From: Hominisplanchenecus_A murintestinalis
GTDB lineage: Bacteria > Bacillota > Clostridia > Lachnospirales > Lachnospiraceae
Direction of reading: 5' to 3'
Assembly (NCBI RefSeq): GCF_943193015.1
Contig: NZ_CALPCM010000027.1
Span: forward strand, 1-42,562
DNA length: 42,562 nucleotides
Part shown: piece after piece, positions 7,816 through 17,167 of the stretch
How the letters are laid out: every line of letters begins with the position of its first letter
How positions within the stretch are numbered: the stretch's first letter is position 1
Notes under the pieces: model-generated
The model's database searches: none
The model's input: the letters and a program-made list of their open reading frames with translations, nothing else
What the model was told of the DNA's origin: nothing
Made by a program: the position numbers and the translations under genes

Positions 7816-9927
7816 TTATACTTCAAACAACAAATCCCCATATGACGGCATCGGCCACTCTTCTTTATCCACAAGCATCTCCAGTCTGTCTACCGGAGCA
7901 CGCAGCTCTTCCATAGCAGCGCATACTTTCCTGTGATAGTATTCTGCCTGTTCCTTTCCTGCAGGCATTGCCGCCGCGGTGTCGGTCATCTCCTCCAGCT
8001 TCGCTAACGCCATTTTCGTCTCTGATAAAAGCTGCGTTGTCTCTCTGAGCAGATTCATGGGTACTGTCGCATCTGCCCCTGCCTGTTTGATTTCGTTCGC
8101 CGTTCCCGCCACATTTCTGGCAAAGCGCATAACCGCCGGAATAATATGCTTGCTGGCAATGTCAATCATCGACCTTGCCTCAATGTTAATGGCCTTTGCA
8201 TAACCCTCGTACTGGATTTCGACACGGGACTCCAGCTCCGCCCTGGTAAATACGCCGAATTTTCCAAACAGTTCCACTGCCCTGTCTGTTACCAGCGCCG
8301 GAATCGCCTCCACCATAGACTTAATATTGGGCAGCCCTCTTCTCTCTGCTTCTGCTACCCATTCCTCGGAATAGCCGTTTCCGTTAAACACGATACGCTG
8401 ATGCTTCACCGCCAGCTCTTTAATCAAGTCATGTACCGCCAGCTCAAAGTCCTCGGCTTTCTCCAGCACATCGCACACCTCAGAAAAAGCTTCCGCCACA
8501 ATCGTATTGATTACCACATTGCACTCCGCCACCGAATCCCGGGAGCCTACCATACGGAACTCAAATTTATTTCCGGTAAATGCAAATGGAGACGTCCTGT
8601 TCCTGTCCGTAGCATCCTTTGTAAAATCAGGCAGAGTCTTTACGCCCGTATGAAGCCTCTCGCCCTTTAAACTATGAGTAGCCGTACCTGTGCTGATAAG
8701 CTGCGTCATCACATCCTGCAGCTGCTCCCCAAGAAATACGGAAATAATCGCAGGCGGCGCCTCATTTGCTCCCAGGCGATGGTCATTTCCTACATCTGCT
8801 GCAGATTCCCGCAGTAAATCCGCATGGCGGTCCACCGCCCGGAGAATGCACATGATAATCAGCAGAAACTGAAAATTTTCATGAGGGGTCTTTCCCGGCT
8901 CCAGCAGGTTAATGCCGTCATCCGTAGTCAGCGACCAGTTGTTATGCTTGCCTGAACCGTTCACTCCCGCGAAAGGTTTCTCATGGAGCAGACACTGCAG
9001 CCCATGCTCTTCGGCTACCCGTTTCAATGTCTCCATAATAATCTGGTTATGGTCGGCAGCCACATTGCACTGAACATAAATCGGCGCAACTTCATGCTGT
9101 GCCGGCGCCACCTCATTGTGCTGTGTCTTTGACGAGACGCCCAGTTTCCACAGTTCCCGGTTCACATCCCGCATAAAAGCTGCAATTTTCGGACGAATCA
9201 CCCCAAAATAATGGTCATCCAGCTCCTGTCCCTTGGGAGGCATAGCTCCAAACAAGGTGCGCCCTGTGAAAATCAAATCTTTTCTCTTGAGATATTTCTT
9301 ACGGTCTACGATAAAATATTCCTGCTCTACTCCCACAGATGGGGTCACCTTTCTCGACGTGGTATTTCCAAACAGGCGAATCAGGCGCAGGGACTGCTTC
9401 TGAACAGCCTCCATAGAACGCAGCAGCGGTGTTTTCTGATCCAGCGCATCCCCTGTGTAGGAACAAAACGCAGTTGGAATACAGAGAATCGCTCCGGCTT
9501 CATCCTCCCTAACAAATGCCGGGGAGGTACAGTCCCAGGCTGTATACCCCCTGGCTTCGAAAGTAGCACGCAGACCGCCGGACGGGAAAGAAGAGGCATC
9601 TGGCTCTCCCTTTATCAGCTCTTTTCCGGAAAACTCCAGAAGTACGCTTCCTTCCTTGTCCGGTGCGGTAATAAACGCGTCATGTTTCTCTGCGGTAAAG
9701 CCTGTCAGTGGCTGGAACCAGTGGGTGTAATGGGTCGCGCCCATTTCCACCGCCCAGTCTTTCATCACGCCCGCCACTACTTCTGCGGTCATAGGGTCCA
9801 GTTCTTTTCCGTCATCTATCGTCTTATGCAGTTCCTTATACACTTTTTTAGGCAGACGCTCCCTCATAATCTTATCATTGAACACATTCTGCCCGAAAAG
9901 TTCCGCCACATTCATCTTATCGCTCAT
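7816..9927 (-). CDS. glnN: Type III glutamine synthetase (GlnN), copy 1
   Basis: The product makes glutamine from glutamate, ammonia and ATP in the cytosol. At about 703 residues it has type III length, much longer than type I. Diagnostic stretches: EQEYFIVD near residue 200, the metal/substrate region with QHNEVAPAQHE, the ATP/glutamate segment NGSGKHNNWS, and the conserved end MPSYGDLLFEV. An ATG at 9939 is in frame, but it lies on the RBS (GGAGG), so the start is the ATG at 9927. It is a close paralog of the next gene (10039-12150). A consensus promoter (9972-10000) stands between the two copies, so it can be transcribed alone. Confidence 0.95.
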   Translation of the reverse strand: MSDKMNVAELFGQNVFNDKIMRERLPKKVYKELHKTIDDGKELDPMTAEVVAGVMKDWAVEMGATHYTHWFQPLTGFTAEKHDAFITAPDKEGSVLLEFSGKELIKGEPDASSFPSGGLRATFEARGYTAWDCTSPAFVREDEAGAILCIPTAFCSYTGDALDQKTPLLRSMEAVQKQSLRLIRLFGNTTSRKVTPSVGVEQEYFIVDRKKYLKRKDLIFTGRTLFGAMPPKGQELDDHYFGVIRPKIAAFMRDVNRELWKLGVSSKTQHNEVAPAQHEVAPIYVQCNVAADHNQIIMETLKRVAEEHGLQCLLHEKPFAGVNGSGKHNNWSLTTDDGINLLEPGKTPHENFQFLLIIMCILRAVDRHADLLRESAADVGNDHRLGANEAPPAIISVFLGEQLQDVMTQLISTGTATHSLKGERLHTGVKTLPDFTKDATDRNRTSPFAFTGNKFEFRMVGSRDSVAECNVVINTIVAEAFSEVCDVLEKAEDFELAVHDLIKELAVKHQRIVFNGNGYSEEWVAEAERRGLPNIKSMVEAIPALVTDRAVELFGKFGVFTRAELESRVEIQYEGYAKAINIEARSMIDIASKHIIPAVMRFARNVAGTANEIKQAGADATVPMNLLRETTQLLSETKMALAKLEEMTDTAAAMPAGKEQAEYYHRKVCAAMEELRAPVDRLEMLVDKEEWPMPSYGDLLFEV

Positions 9928-9971
9928 CTTAACCTCCACGATTCACATACCTCTGTCACTTTGTCATAGGC

Positions 9972-10000
9972 ATAATACCGCAAATCTTCCGAAAAAGCAA
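9972..10000 (-). promoter_or_regulatory. Promoter of glnN copy 1
   Basis: On the minus strand TTGCTT (10000-9995) and TATTAT (9977-9972) are 17 bases apart, inside the 111-bp gap between the two glnN genes. No strong terminator is seen in the gap, so read-through from copy 2 is also possible. Confidence 0.6.
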
Positions 10001-10038
10001 GCAAACCTTAGCAGAACTGTTCACACCTGAATCTGCTT

Positions 10039-12150
10039 TCATACTTCAAACAGCAAATCCCCGTAAGAAGGCATCGGCCATACCTCTTTATCCACCAGCA
10101 TTTCCAATTTGTCAACCGGTGTGCGGAGCTCTGTCATGGCAGGCATGATTACCTCATGGAAAAATGCTGCCTGAGCTGCTCCTTCCTCTTTCTGCGCTGC
10201 TTCTGCATCTAGTTGTACCAATTTCCCCAGCGCCGCTTTCGTTTCTTCCAGCAATGTACTTACCTCGCACAGCAGCTCTGCCTGAACCGTTGCCCTTGCT
10301 CCTGCTGCCGTCACAGAGTTTACGGTATCCGCCAGTTTTTTTGTATAAGATATCACTGCCGGGATAATCTGTTTTCCGGCTACATCAATCATCGTCTTTG
10401 CCTCAATATTGATGGCCTTTGCGTAGTTTTCATATTTAATCTCCACGCGTGACTCCAGCTCTGCCTTCGTAAACACCCCAAAACGCCCAAACACTTCTAT
10501 TGCCTTTTCACTGACAAGCGCCGGAATCGCCTCTACCATGGATTTGATATTCGGAAGCCCTCTTCTCTCTGCCTCCGCTACCCATTCATCCGAGTAGCCG
10601 TTTCCGTTAAATACCACGCGCTGATGATCCGTTGCCTGCTTTTTAATCAGATCATGCACTGCCATATCAAAATCATCTGCCTTTTCCAGAATATCACAAG
10701 CATCTGCAAATGCCTCCGCCACAATCGTATTCAGTACAATGTTCGGCCCTGCAATGGAATCTCTGGAACCTACCATACGGAACTCAAATTTGTTACCTGT
10801 GAATGCAAAGGGGGAAGTCCTGTTCCTGTCCGTAGCATCTTTTGCAAGGCTGGGGAGTGTCTTAACCCCTGTCTCCAGTACGCCTCCCTTTAAACTGTGG
10901 GTCGCCATCCCGGTGCTGATAAGCTGCTCCAGCACATCTTCAAGCTGCTCGCCCAGGAACACCGAAATAATGGCCGGCGGCGCTTCATTTGCTCCCAGCC
11001 TGTGGTCATTTCCAGGATCTGCCGCAGATTCACGCAGCAAATCCGCATGTTTATCCACGGCTTTCAGAATGCAGGTCAGAACCAGGAGGAACTGTATATT
11101 CTCATGAGGGGTTTTCCCCGGATCAAGCAAATTAATACCGTCATCCGTAGTAATTGACCAGTTGTTGTGCTTCCCGGAACCGTTTACTCCCGCAAAAGGC
11201 TTTTCGTGAAGCAGGCACTGCAGACCATGCTGGCAGGCTGTCTTTTTTAAAGTTTTCATAACCACCTGGTTGTGGTCTACCGCGATATTTGCCTCCGCAT
11301 ACACCGGAGCCAGTTCATGCTGCGCCGGAGCCACCTCATTGTGCTGCGTCTTTGCGGACACGCCCAGCTTCCACAGTTCCTCGTTTACATCTTTCATAAA
11401 AGAAGCGATACGCTGGCGGATCGTTCCGAAATAGTGATCGTCCAGCTCCTGTCCTTTCGGCGGCATAGCCCCAAACAAGGTACGCCCTGAAAAAATCAAA
11501 TCCTTCCTCTGCAAGTATTTCTGCTTATCCACCAGAAAATACTCCTGCTCCGGCCCTACCGACGGGGTTACCTTTCTCGATGTCGTATTCCCAAACAGGC
11601 GCAGCAGCCGGAGAGCCTGTTCATTAATCGCCTCCATAGACCGCAGCAACGGGGTTTTCTGATCCAGCGCCTCCCCTGTATAAGAACAGAACGCTGTCGG
11701 GATGCACAGAATCGCGCCTGCCGCATCCTCCCTCACATATGCCGGGGAAGTGCAGTCCCAGGCTGTATATCCCCTTGCCTCAAACGTAGCCCTCAATCCC
11801 CCCGACGGAAACGAGGACGCATCCGGCTCGCCTTTAATCAGCTCTTTGCCCGAAAACTCCATCAATACCGTTCCGTCCTCCCCCGGCGCCGTAATAAACG
11901 AATCATGTTTCTCGGCTGTCATACCCGTAAGCGGCTGAAAAATATGGGTGTAATGGGTTGCCCCCTTCTCTACTGCCCAGTTCTTCATAGCTTCTGCCAC
12001 CACGTCCGCCGCCACGGGATCCAGCTCCTTGCCTTCCTTAATCGTCTTTTTCAATTCTTTATAAACTTTTTTCGGCAGACGCTCCTGCATCACCTTGTCA
12101 TTAAACACATTTTCACCAAAAATCGCTGCTGCATTCACTTTTTCACTCAT
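10039..12150 (-). CDS. glnN: Type III glutamine synthetase (GlnN), copy 2
   Basis: This is a 703-residue type III glutamine synthetase, collinear with the downstream copy and identical at most positions by eye. It keeps EQEYFLVD near residue 200, QHNEVAPAQHE, NGSGKHNNWS and the terminal MPSYGDLLFEV. Differences concentrate in the helical C-terminal third (about 600-690) and around residues 295-330. Both copies look intact and functional. Start is ATG at 12150 after a GGATGAGGAG-type RBS. Its leader carries a consensus promoter and a terminator-like hairpin (12186-12214), so transcription is probably attenuated; copy 1 has no such hairpin. The two enzymes may therefore serve different nitrogen conditions, which is inference. 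Confidence 0.95.
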   Translation of the reverse strand: MSEKVNAAAIFGENVFNDKVMQERLPKKVYKELKKTIKEGKELDPVAADVVAEAMKNWAVEKGATHYTHIFQPLTGMTAEKHDSFITAPGEDGTVLMEFSGKELIKGEPDASSFPSGGLRATFEARGYTAWDCTSPAYVREDAAGAILCIPTAFCSYTGEALDQKTPLLRSMEAINEQALRLLRLFGNTTSRKVTPSVGPEQEYFLVDKQKYLQRKDLIFSGRTLFGAMPPKGQELDDHYFGTIRQRIASFMKDVNEELWKLGVSAKTQHNEVAPAQHELAPVYAEANIAVDHNQVVMKTLKKTACQHGLQCLLHEKPFAGVNGSGKHNNWSITTDDGINLLDPGKTPHENIQFLLVLTCILKAVDKHADLLRESAADPGNDHRLGANEAPPAIISVFLGEQLEDVLEQLISTGMATHSLKGGVLETGVKTLPSLAKDATDRNRTSPFAFTGNKFEFRMVGSRDSIAGPNIVLNTIVAEAFADACDILEKADDFDMAVHDLIKKQATDHQRVVFNGNGYSDEWVAEAERRGLPNIKSMVEAIPALVSEKAIEVFGRFGVFTKAELESRVEIKYENYAKAINIEAKTMIDVAGKQIIPAVISYTKKLADTVNSVTAAGARATVQAELLCEVSTLLEETKAALGKLVQLDAEAAQKEEGAAQAAFFHEVIMPAMTELRTPVDKLEMLVDKEVWPMPSYGDLLFEV

Positions 12151-12185
12151 ATCTCCTCATCCTTTCTTTGTCAGCCACGCACAAA

Positions 12186-12219
12186 AGGGCGCTCCACCTG
12201 CGGTGGAACGCCCTCGTTC
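12186..12219 (-). promoter_or_regulatory. Leader attenuator of glnN copy 2
   Basis: On the minus strand 12214-12202 pairs with 12198-12186 in a 13-bp GC-rich stem (one G-U) with a 3-base loop, followed by TTTTG. An alternative small hairpin pairs 12219-12215 with 12210-12206 and would destroy the base of the terminator stem, so the two folds exclude each other. No known glutamine riboswitch was recognised. Confidence 0.55.
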
Positions 12220-12233
12220 GCCTGTATTATTGT

Positions 12234-12282
12234 CAGATTTAAAATCTGTATATAAGATACTCTACTTTAGGGGAAAATGCAA
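12234..12282 (-). promoter_or_regulatory. Promoter of glnN copy 2 with palindrome at the start site
   Basis: TTGCAT (12282-12277) and TATCTT (12259-12254) are 17 bases apart on the minus strand. A palindrome, CAGATTT-T-AAATCTG (12234-12248), falls at the predicted transcription start and could be an operator or a 5'-end hairpin. Confidence 0.55.
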
Positions 12283-12337
12283 GCACTAATTTCAGAACAA
12301 TGAATTCTCTGAAACCGCAATTCTCCAGTATAGAAAA

Positions 12338-12362
12338 AACCGCGCCCCTTCCGGACGCGGTT
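12338..12362 (-). terminator. Terminator of fba
   Basis: AACCGCG and CGCGGTT arms form a GC-rich hairpin about 20 bp after the fba stop, followed on the minus strand by a T-run (12331-12339). Confidence 0.85.
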
Positions 12363-12381
12363 CTTTTGCAATTCTCTTAAA

Positions 12382-13245
12382 TTAAGCTTTGTTAATGGAA
12401 CCGAAGATTTCCATTTTCTCTTTCACGGTAGCTTTGATAGCATCAAAGCCCGGAGCCAGAAGTTTCCTCGGGTCAAAGCCCTTACCCTGCTGATCCTTGC
12501 CTGCCTCGATGTACTCGCGTGTAGCTGCTGCAAATGCAAGCTGGCACTCTGTATTTACATTAATCTTAGCTACGCCAAGGCTGATCGCTTTCTGAATCAT
12601 ATCTGTCGGGATACCTGTACCTCCATGAAGTACCAGAGGCATGTCCCCTGTCAGCTGCTGAACGGCATCCAGTGTCTCAAAGCTCAGCCCTTTCCAGTTT
12701 GCCGGATATTTTCCATGGATATTTCCGATACCTGCTGCCAGGAAATCGATTCCCAGGTCTGCAATTCTCTTGCACTCCTGTGGGTCTGCGCACTCGCCCA
12801 TACCTACAACGCCGTCTTCCTCGCCGCCGATAGAACCAACCTCTGCTTCCAGAGACATTCCATGCTCTGCGCAGATTTCAACCAGCTTCTTGGTATTTGC
12901 TACGTTCTCGTCAATTGGGCTGTGAGAACCGTCATACATGATGGATGAGAATCCTGCTTCTACACATTTCAGGCATCCTTCATAGCTGCCGTGATCCAGA
13001 TGCAGCGCTACCGGCACCGTAATGTTCAGCTCTTCCAGCATTCCGTTTACCATGCCTACAACTGTCTTGTATCCTGCCATATATTTGCCAGCGCCCTCAG
13101 ATACACCAAGGATTACCGGAGAGTTATTCTCCTGTGCGGTGAGCAGGATTGCTTTTGTCCACTCCAGATTGTTGATGTTGAACTGACCTACTGCATAATG
13201 ACCTGCTTTTGCTTTCTGCAACATTTCTTTTGCTGATACTAACAT
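12382..13245 (-). CDS. fba: Class II fructose-1,6-bisphosphate aldolase
   Basis: The enzyme cleaves fructose-1,6-bisphosphate to dihydroxyacetone phosphate and glyceraldehyde-3-phosphate in glycolysis. The 287 residues match the class II, zinc-dependent family: LDHGS with catalytic D84 and Zn ligand H85, E134 in EAEVGSIGG, and Zn ligands H177 (NIHGKY) and H207 (LVLHGGTG). The phosphate-binding INVNTE motif is also present. Start is ATG at 13245 after GGAGGTAAATAAA. It has its own -10 element (13307-13312) and terminator, although no clear terminator separates it from the preceding sugar-binding gene, so read-through is possible. It fits functionally with the neighbouring hexose-uptake genes. 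Confidence 0.95.
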   Translation of the reverse strand: MLVSAKEMLQKAKAGHYAVGQFNINNLEWTKAILLTAQENNSPVILGVSEGAGKYMAGYKTVVGMVNGMLEELNITVPVALHLDHGSYEGCLKCVEAGFSSIMYDGSHSPIDENVANTKKLVEICAEHGMSLEAEVGSIGGEEDGVVGMGECADPQECKRIADLGIDFLAAGIGNIHGKYPANWKGLSFETLDAVQQLTGDMPLVLHGGTGIPTDMIQKAISLGVAKINVNTECQLAFAAATREYIEAGKDQQGKGFDPRKLLAPGFDAIKATVKEKMEIFGSINKA

Positions 13246-13306
13246 TTTATTTACCTCCGTTTGTTATGAAATACATATGTGCCTTGTACGCACTACGTTC
13301 TTCTGT

Positions 13307-13312
13307 ATTATA
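13307..13312 (-). promoter_or_regulatory. -10 element of fba
   Basis: TATAAT on the minus strand, about 60 bp before the fba start; the matching -35 (TTCATT-like, 17 bases away) is weak. Confidence 0.45.
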
Positions 13313-13350
13313 ACCCAACTTGCCGCAAAATGAAATAGCTAAATAGATAT

Positions 13351-14394
13351 TTATTCCAAATCCTGTAGCATTTCAGCCGTCACAACCGTATGGGGCAGGC
13401 GGATATAAGTGTCCTCTTCCAGCTCAATATCATCCGGCAGGGGCGTCTGGAAATACAGAGAATACGCCAGCTCCATCATCCCTCTTGCCTGCCCTTCCGT
13501 ATCATTTACGACCGTCCCTGCCAGGGTGCCTTCCCGCATGGCGTCCAGCGCCGCTTCGGTGCCGTCTACCCCCACTACGACAGGCATATAAGGCTTCCCT
13601 GATTCCTTCCACGCATCAATAGCCCCCAGCGCCATATCATCATTGTTCGCAAGCACCAGCTCAATCCTGTCCCCGAATTCTTCCAGCCACTGGTTCATCT
13701 TTGTCTGTGCCTGCGCGCGGCTCCAATTTGCTATCTCATTATCCAATTTTGTCAGGCGGATGCCCGCATTCGTAATCGTATTAACCGCATACTCTGTCCG
13801 TATCAATGCATCCTGGTGGCCTGCCTCTCCTTCCAGCATGACATACTGCAGCCTTCCGTCGCCGTTTTTGTCATAGGGAGCAATGCCCTGCTCTCCTGAG
13901 CACAAATCCACGACAATTTCTCCCTGCATAACTCCTGATTCGAGGGTTTTTACTCCTACGTAGTAAAGTTTTTCCCAGCGTTCCAAGTCTTCCCGCACCA
14001 GTTCCCGGTTGAAAAAAATAACAGGAATATCGGCATTTTTTGCCTTATCAATCACCATCGTCGTATCGGTGCGGTCCACCTGGTTTACCAGAAGGATGTC
14101 GCATCCATTATTGATAAGGCTTTCCACCTGGTCATTCTGGATATTCTGTTTTCCTCCCGCTCCCACTACCTCTACCGTAATGGTAACTCCCGTTTCCTGC
14201 TCTTTCTGCCTCGCCTCTTCTTTAAACTCTTCCACCAGCGTCCCGATAAACGTATCAAACTGGTCATACGTACAGATACCTATTTTCATGCTCTGGATAG
14301 GTTCCGCTGTCCCATCCCCAAAAATCCCTGAACATCCCGTAAGCAAAAACATTCCCCCTGCCGCCGCGATTCCACACAATTTTCTCCTTCCCAT
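13351..14394 (-). CDS. Sugar-binding lipoprotein (MglB-like), second copy
   Basis: This is a 347-residue periplasmic-binding-protein-type lipoprotein of the galactose/glucose (MglB) family. The signal peptide ends in a lipobox with Cys about residue 21 (LLTGCSG). The body shows family features such as NNDDMALGAIDAW and VVVGVDGTEAA. Start choice: a GTG at 14430 overlaps the previous stop but has no RBS, whereas AGGAGG lies 9 bases before ATG at 14394. It is the last gene of the regulator operon (response regulator, kinase, anchored binding protein) and is not beside a permease. It may deliver sugar to the sensor or to the mgl permease; both are inference. Confidence 0.85.
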   Translation of the reverse strand: MGRRKLCGIAAAGGMFLLTGCSGIFGDGTAEPIQSMKIGICTYDQFDTFIGTLVEEFKEEARQKEQETGVTITVEVVGAGGKQNIQNDQVESLINNGCDILLVNQVDRTDTTMVIDKAKNADIPVIFFNRELVREDLERWEKLYYVGVKTLESGVMQGEIVVDLCSGEQGIAPYDKNGDGRLQYVMLEGEAGHQDALIRTEYAVNTITNAGIRLTKLDNEIANWSRAQAQTKMNQWLEEFGDRIELVLANNDDMALGAIDAWKESGKPYMPVVVGVDGTEAALDAMREGTLAGTVVNDTEGQARGMMELAYSLYFQTPLPDDIELEEDTYIRLPHTVVTAEMLQDLE

Positions 14395-14426
14395 TCTCCT
14401 CTTCTCCCTCCTGTTTTGCTTACCTG

Positions 14427-15374
14427 TCACTGGATAATCGGGTACAAAAGCCTCTCATTTTCCGGATTGTGCAGAGTGGCGCCTGTAGCCTGATGAAAAT
14501 CTATCTCCATAGCCTCATCTGCCACGCCTTTCCTTATTTTCTGTATCAGGGTGTCTGTCACTTCATATCCCATATTATACTCATTTTGAAATACAATCCC
14601 TTCGATATATCCCTGATCCAGCGCAAATACAATCTGTTCGCTGCTGCCAATTCCGTACAGCCTGATATCCGCCTCTGAATCACGGATAACCTTTTCTGTC
14701 ATTTCCAGGCTCAAATCATCCAGAGCCACCAAAATATTCTCCTTTCCACTCTCCAATATACGGCTCATGGAATCCCTGCTTGGATAAAAGTTCTGCTCTA
14801 TCTTCCGCCCCTCATCCGCACATCCTGCACGGAAACCATCCAAACGCTCTTTTAGACTGCTTTTATTTTCTCCCATAAGGACAATGCTGACAGGCACTTC
14901 CTTCGCCGTGCCCTCCGCTGCCTGGTGCGCCAATGCCTGCCCCATCTCGTAGGCATTTGCTTCCACGCAGGTAACAGCCTGGCTCCCCTCCACCTTATTT
15001 TCTGCCAGCACCACCGGAACCCTGTTCGAAATACTGCCAATATATTCTGCCATCCCGGAGCTGTCCGTGACTGCCGCTGCTATTCCCTGAGCGCCGTTCT
15101 CCAGCTCGCGGTCAATCTGTTCCATCTGCTCACGGCTGCTGCCCGATTCTGTTAGAACCACAAAATTCACAATGCCTCCGAAATCAGAAGCCGCCTGGTC
15201 TACTCCCTGTTTAAATGCTACCCATCTTTCCGCAGTACTCCCATAAACTACCACTGAAATATTTACCCGTTTCTGTACAATCTTTCTCTGTGTCATATAG
15301 AAATAAGATATAACAGCGAGAAGAAGCAGTATCCCGCCGATAATCCCCACTGCCAGCCAGTTTTTCTTTGTCAC
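14427..15374 (-). CDS. Membrane-anchored sugar-binding protein, probable sensor partner
   Basis: The 315-residue protein has one N-terminal transmembrane segment (about 6-27) with no lipobox Cys, then a LacI/ribose-binding-type periplasmic domain (VVVYGSTAERWVAFKQGV at its start). It starts at GTG 15374, overlapping the kinase stop as GTGA, with GGGGAGAG before it. The arrangement kinase plus response regulator plus anchored binding protein matches known three-component sugar systems such as XylFII-LytS/YesN in clostridia. There the anchored protein binds sugar and signals through the kinase's extracellular domain. The sugar here is unknown, but the mgl operon next door suggests galactose or glucose. 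Confidence 0.75.
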   Translation of the reverse strand: MTKKNWLAVGIIGGILLLLAVISYFYMTQRKIVQKRVNISVVVYGSTAERWVAFKQGVDQAASDFGGIVNFVVLTESGSSREQMEQIDRELENGAQGIAAAVTDSSGMAEYIGSISNRVPVVLAENKVEGSQAVTCVEANAYEMGQALAHQAAEGTAKEVPVSIVLMGENKSSLKERLDGFRAGCADEGRKIEQNFYPSRDSMSRILESGKENILVALDDLSLEMTEKVIRDSEADIRLYGIGSSEQIVFALDQGYIEGIVFQNEYNMGYEVTDTLIQKIRKGVADEAMEIDFHQATGATLHNPENERLLYPIIQ

Positions 15375-17167
15375 TGCTCTCTCCCCTCTCTTTCAAATGT
15401 TTTGGGGAGATGGATTCTTACCAGCGTCCCTTCATCCGGCTCGCTAATAATCTCCAGACCATAAGGTTCCCCAAAATAAAGGCGGATTCTCTGGTGTACA
15501 TTCATAAGCCCCACACCGGAGCCTTTCTTACGGACACGCTTTCCGTCCGTGAGAAGATAGTCCACCACTTCCCGGGGCATCCCCGGTCCATTATCCAGCA
15601 CATCTACCAGGATATCGCCGTCTTTCTCATACCCCCGCACCTTTATAATCCCATCTCCATCCATATACTCCATGCCATAATATATAGAATTCTCCAAAAT
15701 CGGCTGGATAACAAGTTTAATCGTGCTGTACTGCTGGATTCCCGGCTCTATCTCCATCGTAAACTCAAACCGGTTTTTATAGCGCACTTTCTGAATATTC
15801 ATGTAGTTCCTTGCATGCTCTGCTTCTTCTGCCAGCGTAATAATTGTCTTACCTTTACTGAGACTGATACGGAAAAGCCGTGAAAGCGCCGTTACCATGG
15901 AAATAGCCTCTTTATACTGTCCGCTCTCCACCATCCACACAATGGAATCCAGCGTATTATAAAGAAAATGCGGATTAATCTGTGACTGCAGGGCATCCAG
16001 CTCGCTTTTACGTTTTGCTTCCTGTTCCACCACAATATCTTCCATCAAGCATTGCATTTGTTCTACCATAGAGCGGAGCGTCCTCCCTAAATGCCGTATT
16101 TCCTGGGAACCATCCTCATAGATTTCGAGATTCAGATTCCCTTTCTCAAGCTCCCTGACCGACGCTTCCAGACGGCGGATCGGCGTCGCTATCCGTCCGG
16201 AAATAAAAATATTCAGCATCGCTATACACAAAATTGCAAAAACCACAATCAAGAAAACAAACAGCCGCATCTGCGTCAAATCCAGATAAAATTCATCTGT
16301 CGGAACCACATTGATAATTTTCCATCCGGTATACCCCACTGTTTTCACTGTAACGGAACGTTCGTTTCCTTCAAAATTTTCCCTATGGCTTCCATCCTCA
16401 TACTTCGCAGCCTCCAGATTATTCTCTTTATTCAGGTTCGAATAAATAGCTCTCTGTCTGGGATGATAAATAATCTCCCCGGCTCCGTCTATCAGGTACG
16501 TATAACCCGCGCCGCCTGTATTTACTTTATCAAACAACTGCTCAATCCCGCTGTATGCCATGTCTACCAGGAGCACTCCTCTGCTGATTTCCCCGCCCCT
16601 GGTCAACTCCACGGTACGGCTCAGAGAAATCACCCAGGAATACCGTGAGGTACTGTCCGCAAAAATACTCTGCACATGAGGCGTGGAAAAATGCAGGTTT
16701 TCCATCTTTTCATTTGCTTTCTGAAACCAGCTCTGCGCCGTTATTTCTACGGAAGGCTTTAAACTGGCAATCGGCGTAGCCGCTACCAGGTTTCCCTCCT
16801 CGTCAAAGCACGCCAGACTCACCAAATCATCCCGGTTCGACTCATACATCAGATTCATTTCCCCGTCAAGCTTCTCCCCCCCTAAATCTACATTTTTGAT
16901 GACGCAGTAATACATGGAATTGGAAAGCCTCATCATATTGCGCACACTGGTTTCCAGGTTCAGACTAACCTGATTCATCAACTGGATATTATTTCTGGCA
17001 ATCAAATCCTCTGTACTGGAGCTAAACCTGCCATAAAGCAGGACCCCTGCAAAGCCCAGGGATATCACGGAAACGATTGTGAAGGATACAGCCGTAATGG
17101 AACTGATGCTCGCCGTCTGGTAACGCTCCTTTATATATTCCCAAATATTCCTAACCTTCTGTCTCAT
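15371..17167 (-). CDS. YesM-type sensor histidine kinase
   Basis: The 598-residue membrane kinase has a transmembrane helix at about 24-46, an extracellular Cache-like domain (about 50-298), a second helix (about 300-323), a HAMP linker (about 324-378), the His_kinase domain with QINPHFLYNTL and phospho-acceptor H400, and the ATPase domain (about 480-592, DNGPGM and GSGVGLMNV). It should phosphorylate the response regulator encoded just upstream, whose 3' end it overlaps by 17 bases; GGAG 5 bases before ATG supports this start. The partner binding protein follows directly. It regulates, most likely, the adjacent mgl sugar operon. Confidence 0.92.
   Translation of the reverse strand: MRQKVRNIWEYIKERYQTASISSITAVSFTIVSVISLGFAGVLLYGRFSSSTEDLIARNNIQLMNQVSLNLETSVRNMMRLSNSMYYCVIKNVDLGGEKLDGEMNLMYESNRDDLVSLACFDEEGNLVAATPIASLKPSVEITAQSWFQKANEKMENLHFSTPHVQSIFADSTSRYSWVISLSRTVELTRGGEISRGVLLVDMAYSGIEQLFDKVNTGGAGYTYLIDGAGEIIYHPRQRAIYSNLNKENNLEAAKYEDGSHRENFEGNERSVTVKTVGYTGWKIINVVPTDEFYLDLTQMRLFVFLIVVFAILCIAMLNIFISGRIATPIRRLEASVRELEKGNLNLEIYEDGSQEIRHLGRTLRSMVEQMQCLMEDIVVEQEAKRKSELDALQSQINPHFLYNTLDSIVWMVESGQYKEAISMVTALSRLFRISLSKGKTIITLAEEAEHARNYMNIQKVRYKNRFEFTMEIEPGIQQYSTIKLVIQPILENSIYYGMEYMDGDGIIKVRGYEKDGDILVDVLDNGPGMPREVVDYLLTDGKRVRKKGSGVGLMNVHQRIRLYFGEPYGLEIISEPDEGTLVRIHLPKTFEREGREQ

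Noticed and set aside
9381..11938. Plus-strand open frames inside the two glnN genes
   Set aside because: Paired frames recur at the same places in both copies because they are antisense shadows of two similar coding sequences; none has an RBS.
12151..12253. ANTAR-type double hexaloop antiterminator before glnN copy 2
   Set aside because: The leader is too short and the loops do not show two six-base loops with the expected A and G positions.
14395..14430. GTG start at 14430 for the second sugar-binding lipoprotein
   Set aside because: It overlaps the preceding stop but has no RBS, whereas AGGAGG is correctly spaced for ATG at 14394, which also gives a normal lipoprotein signal.
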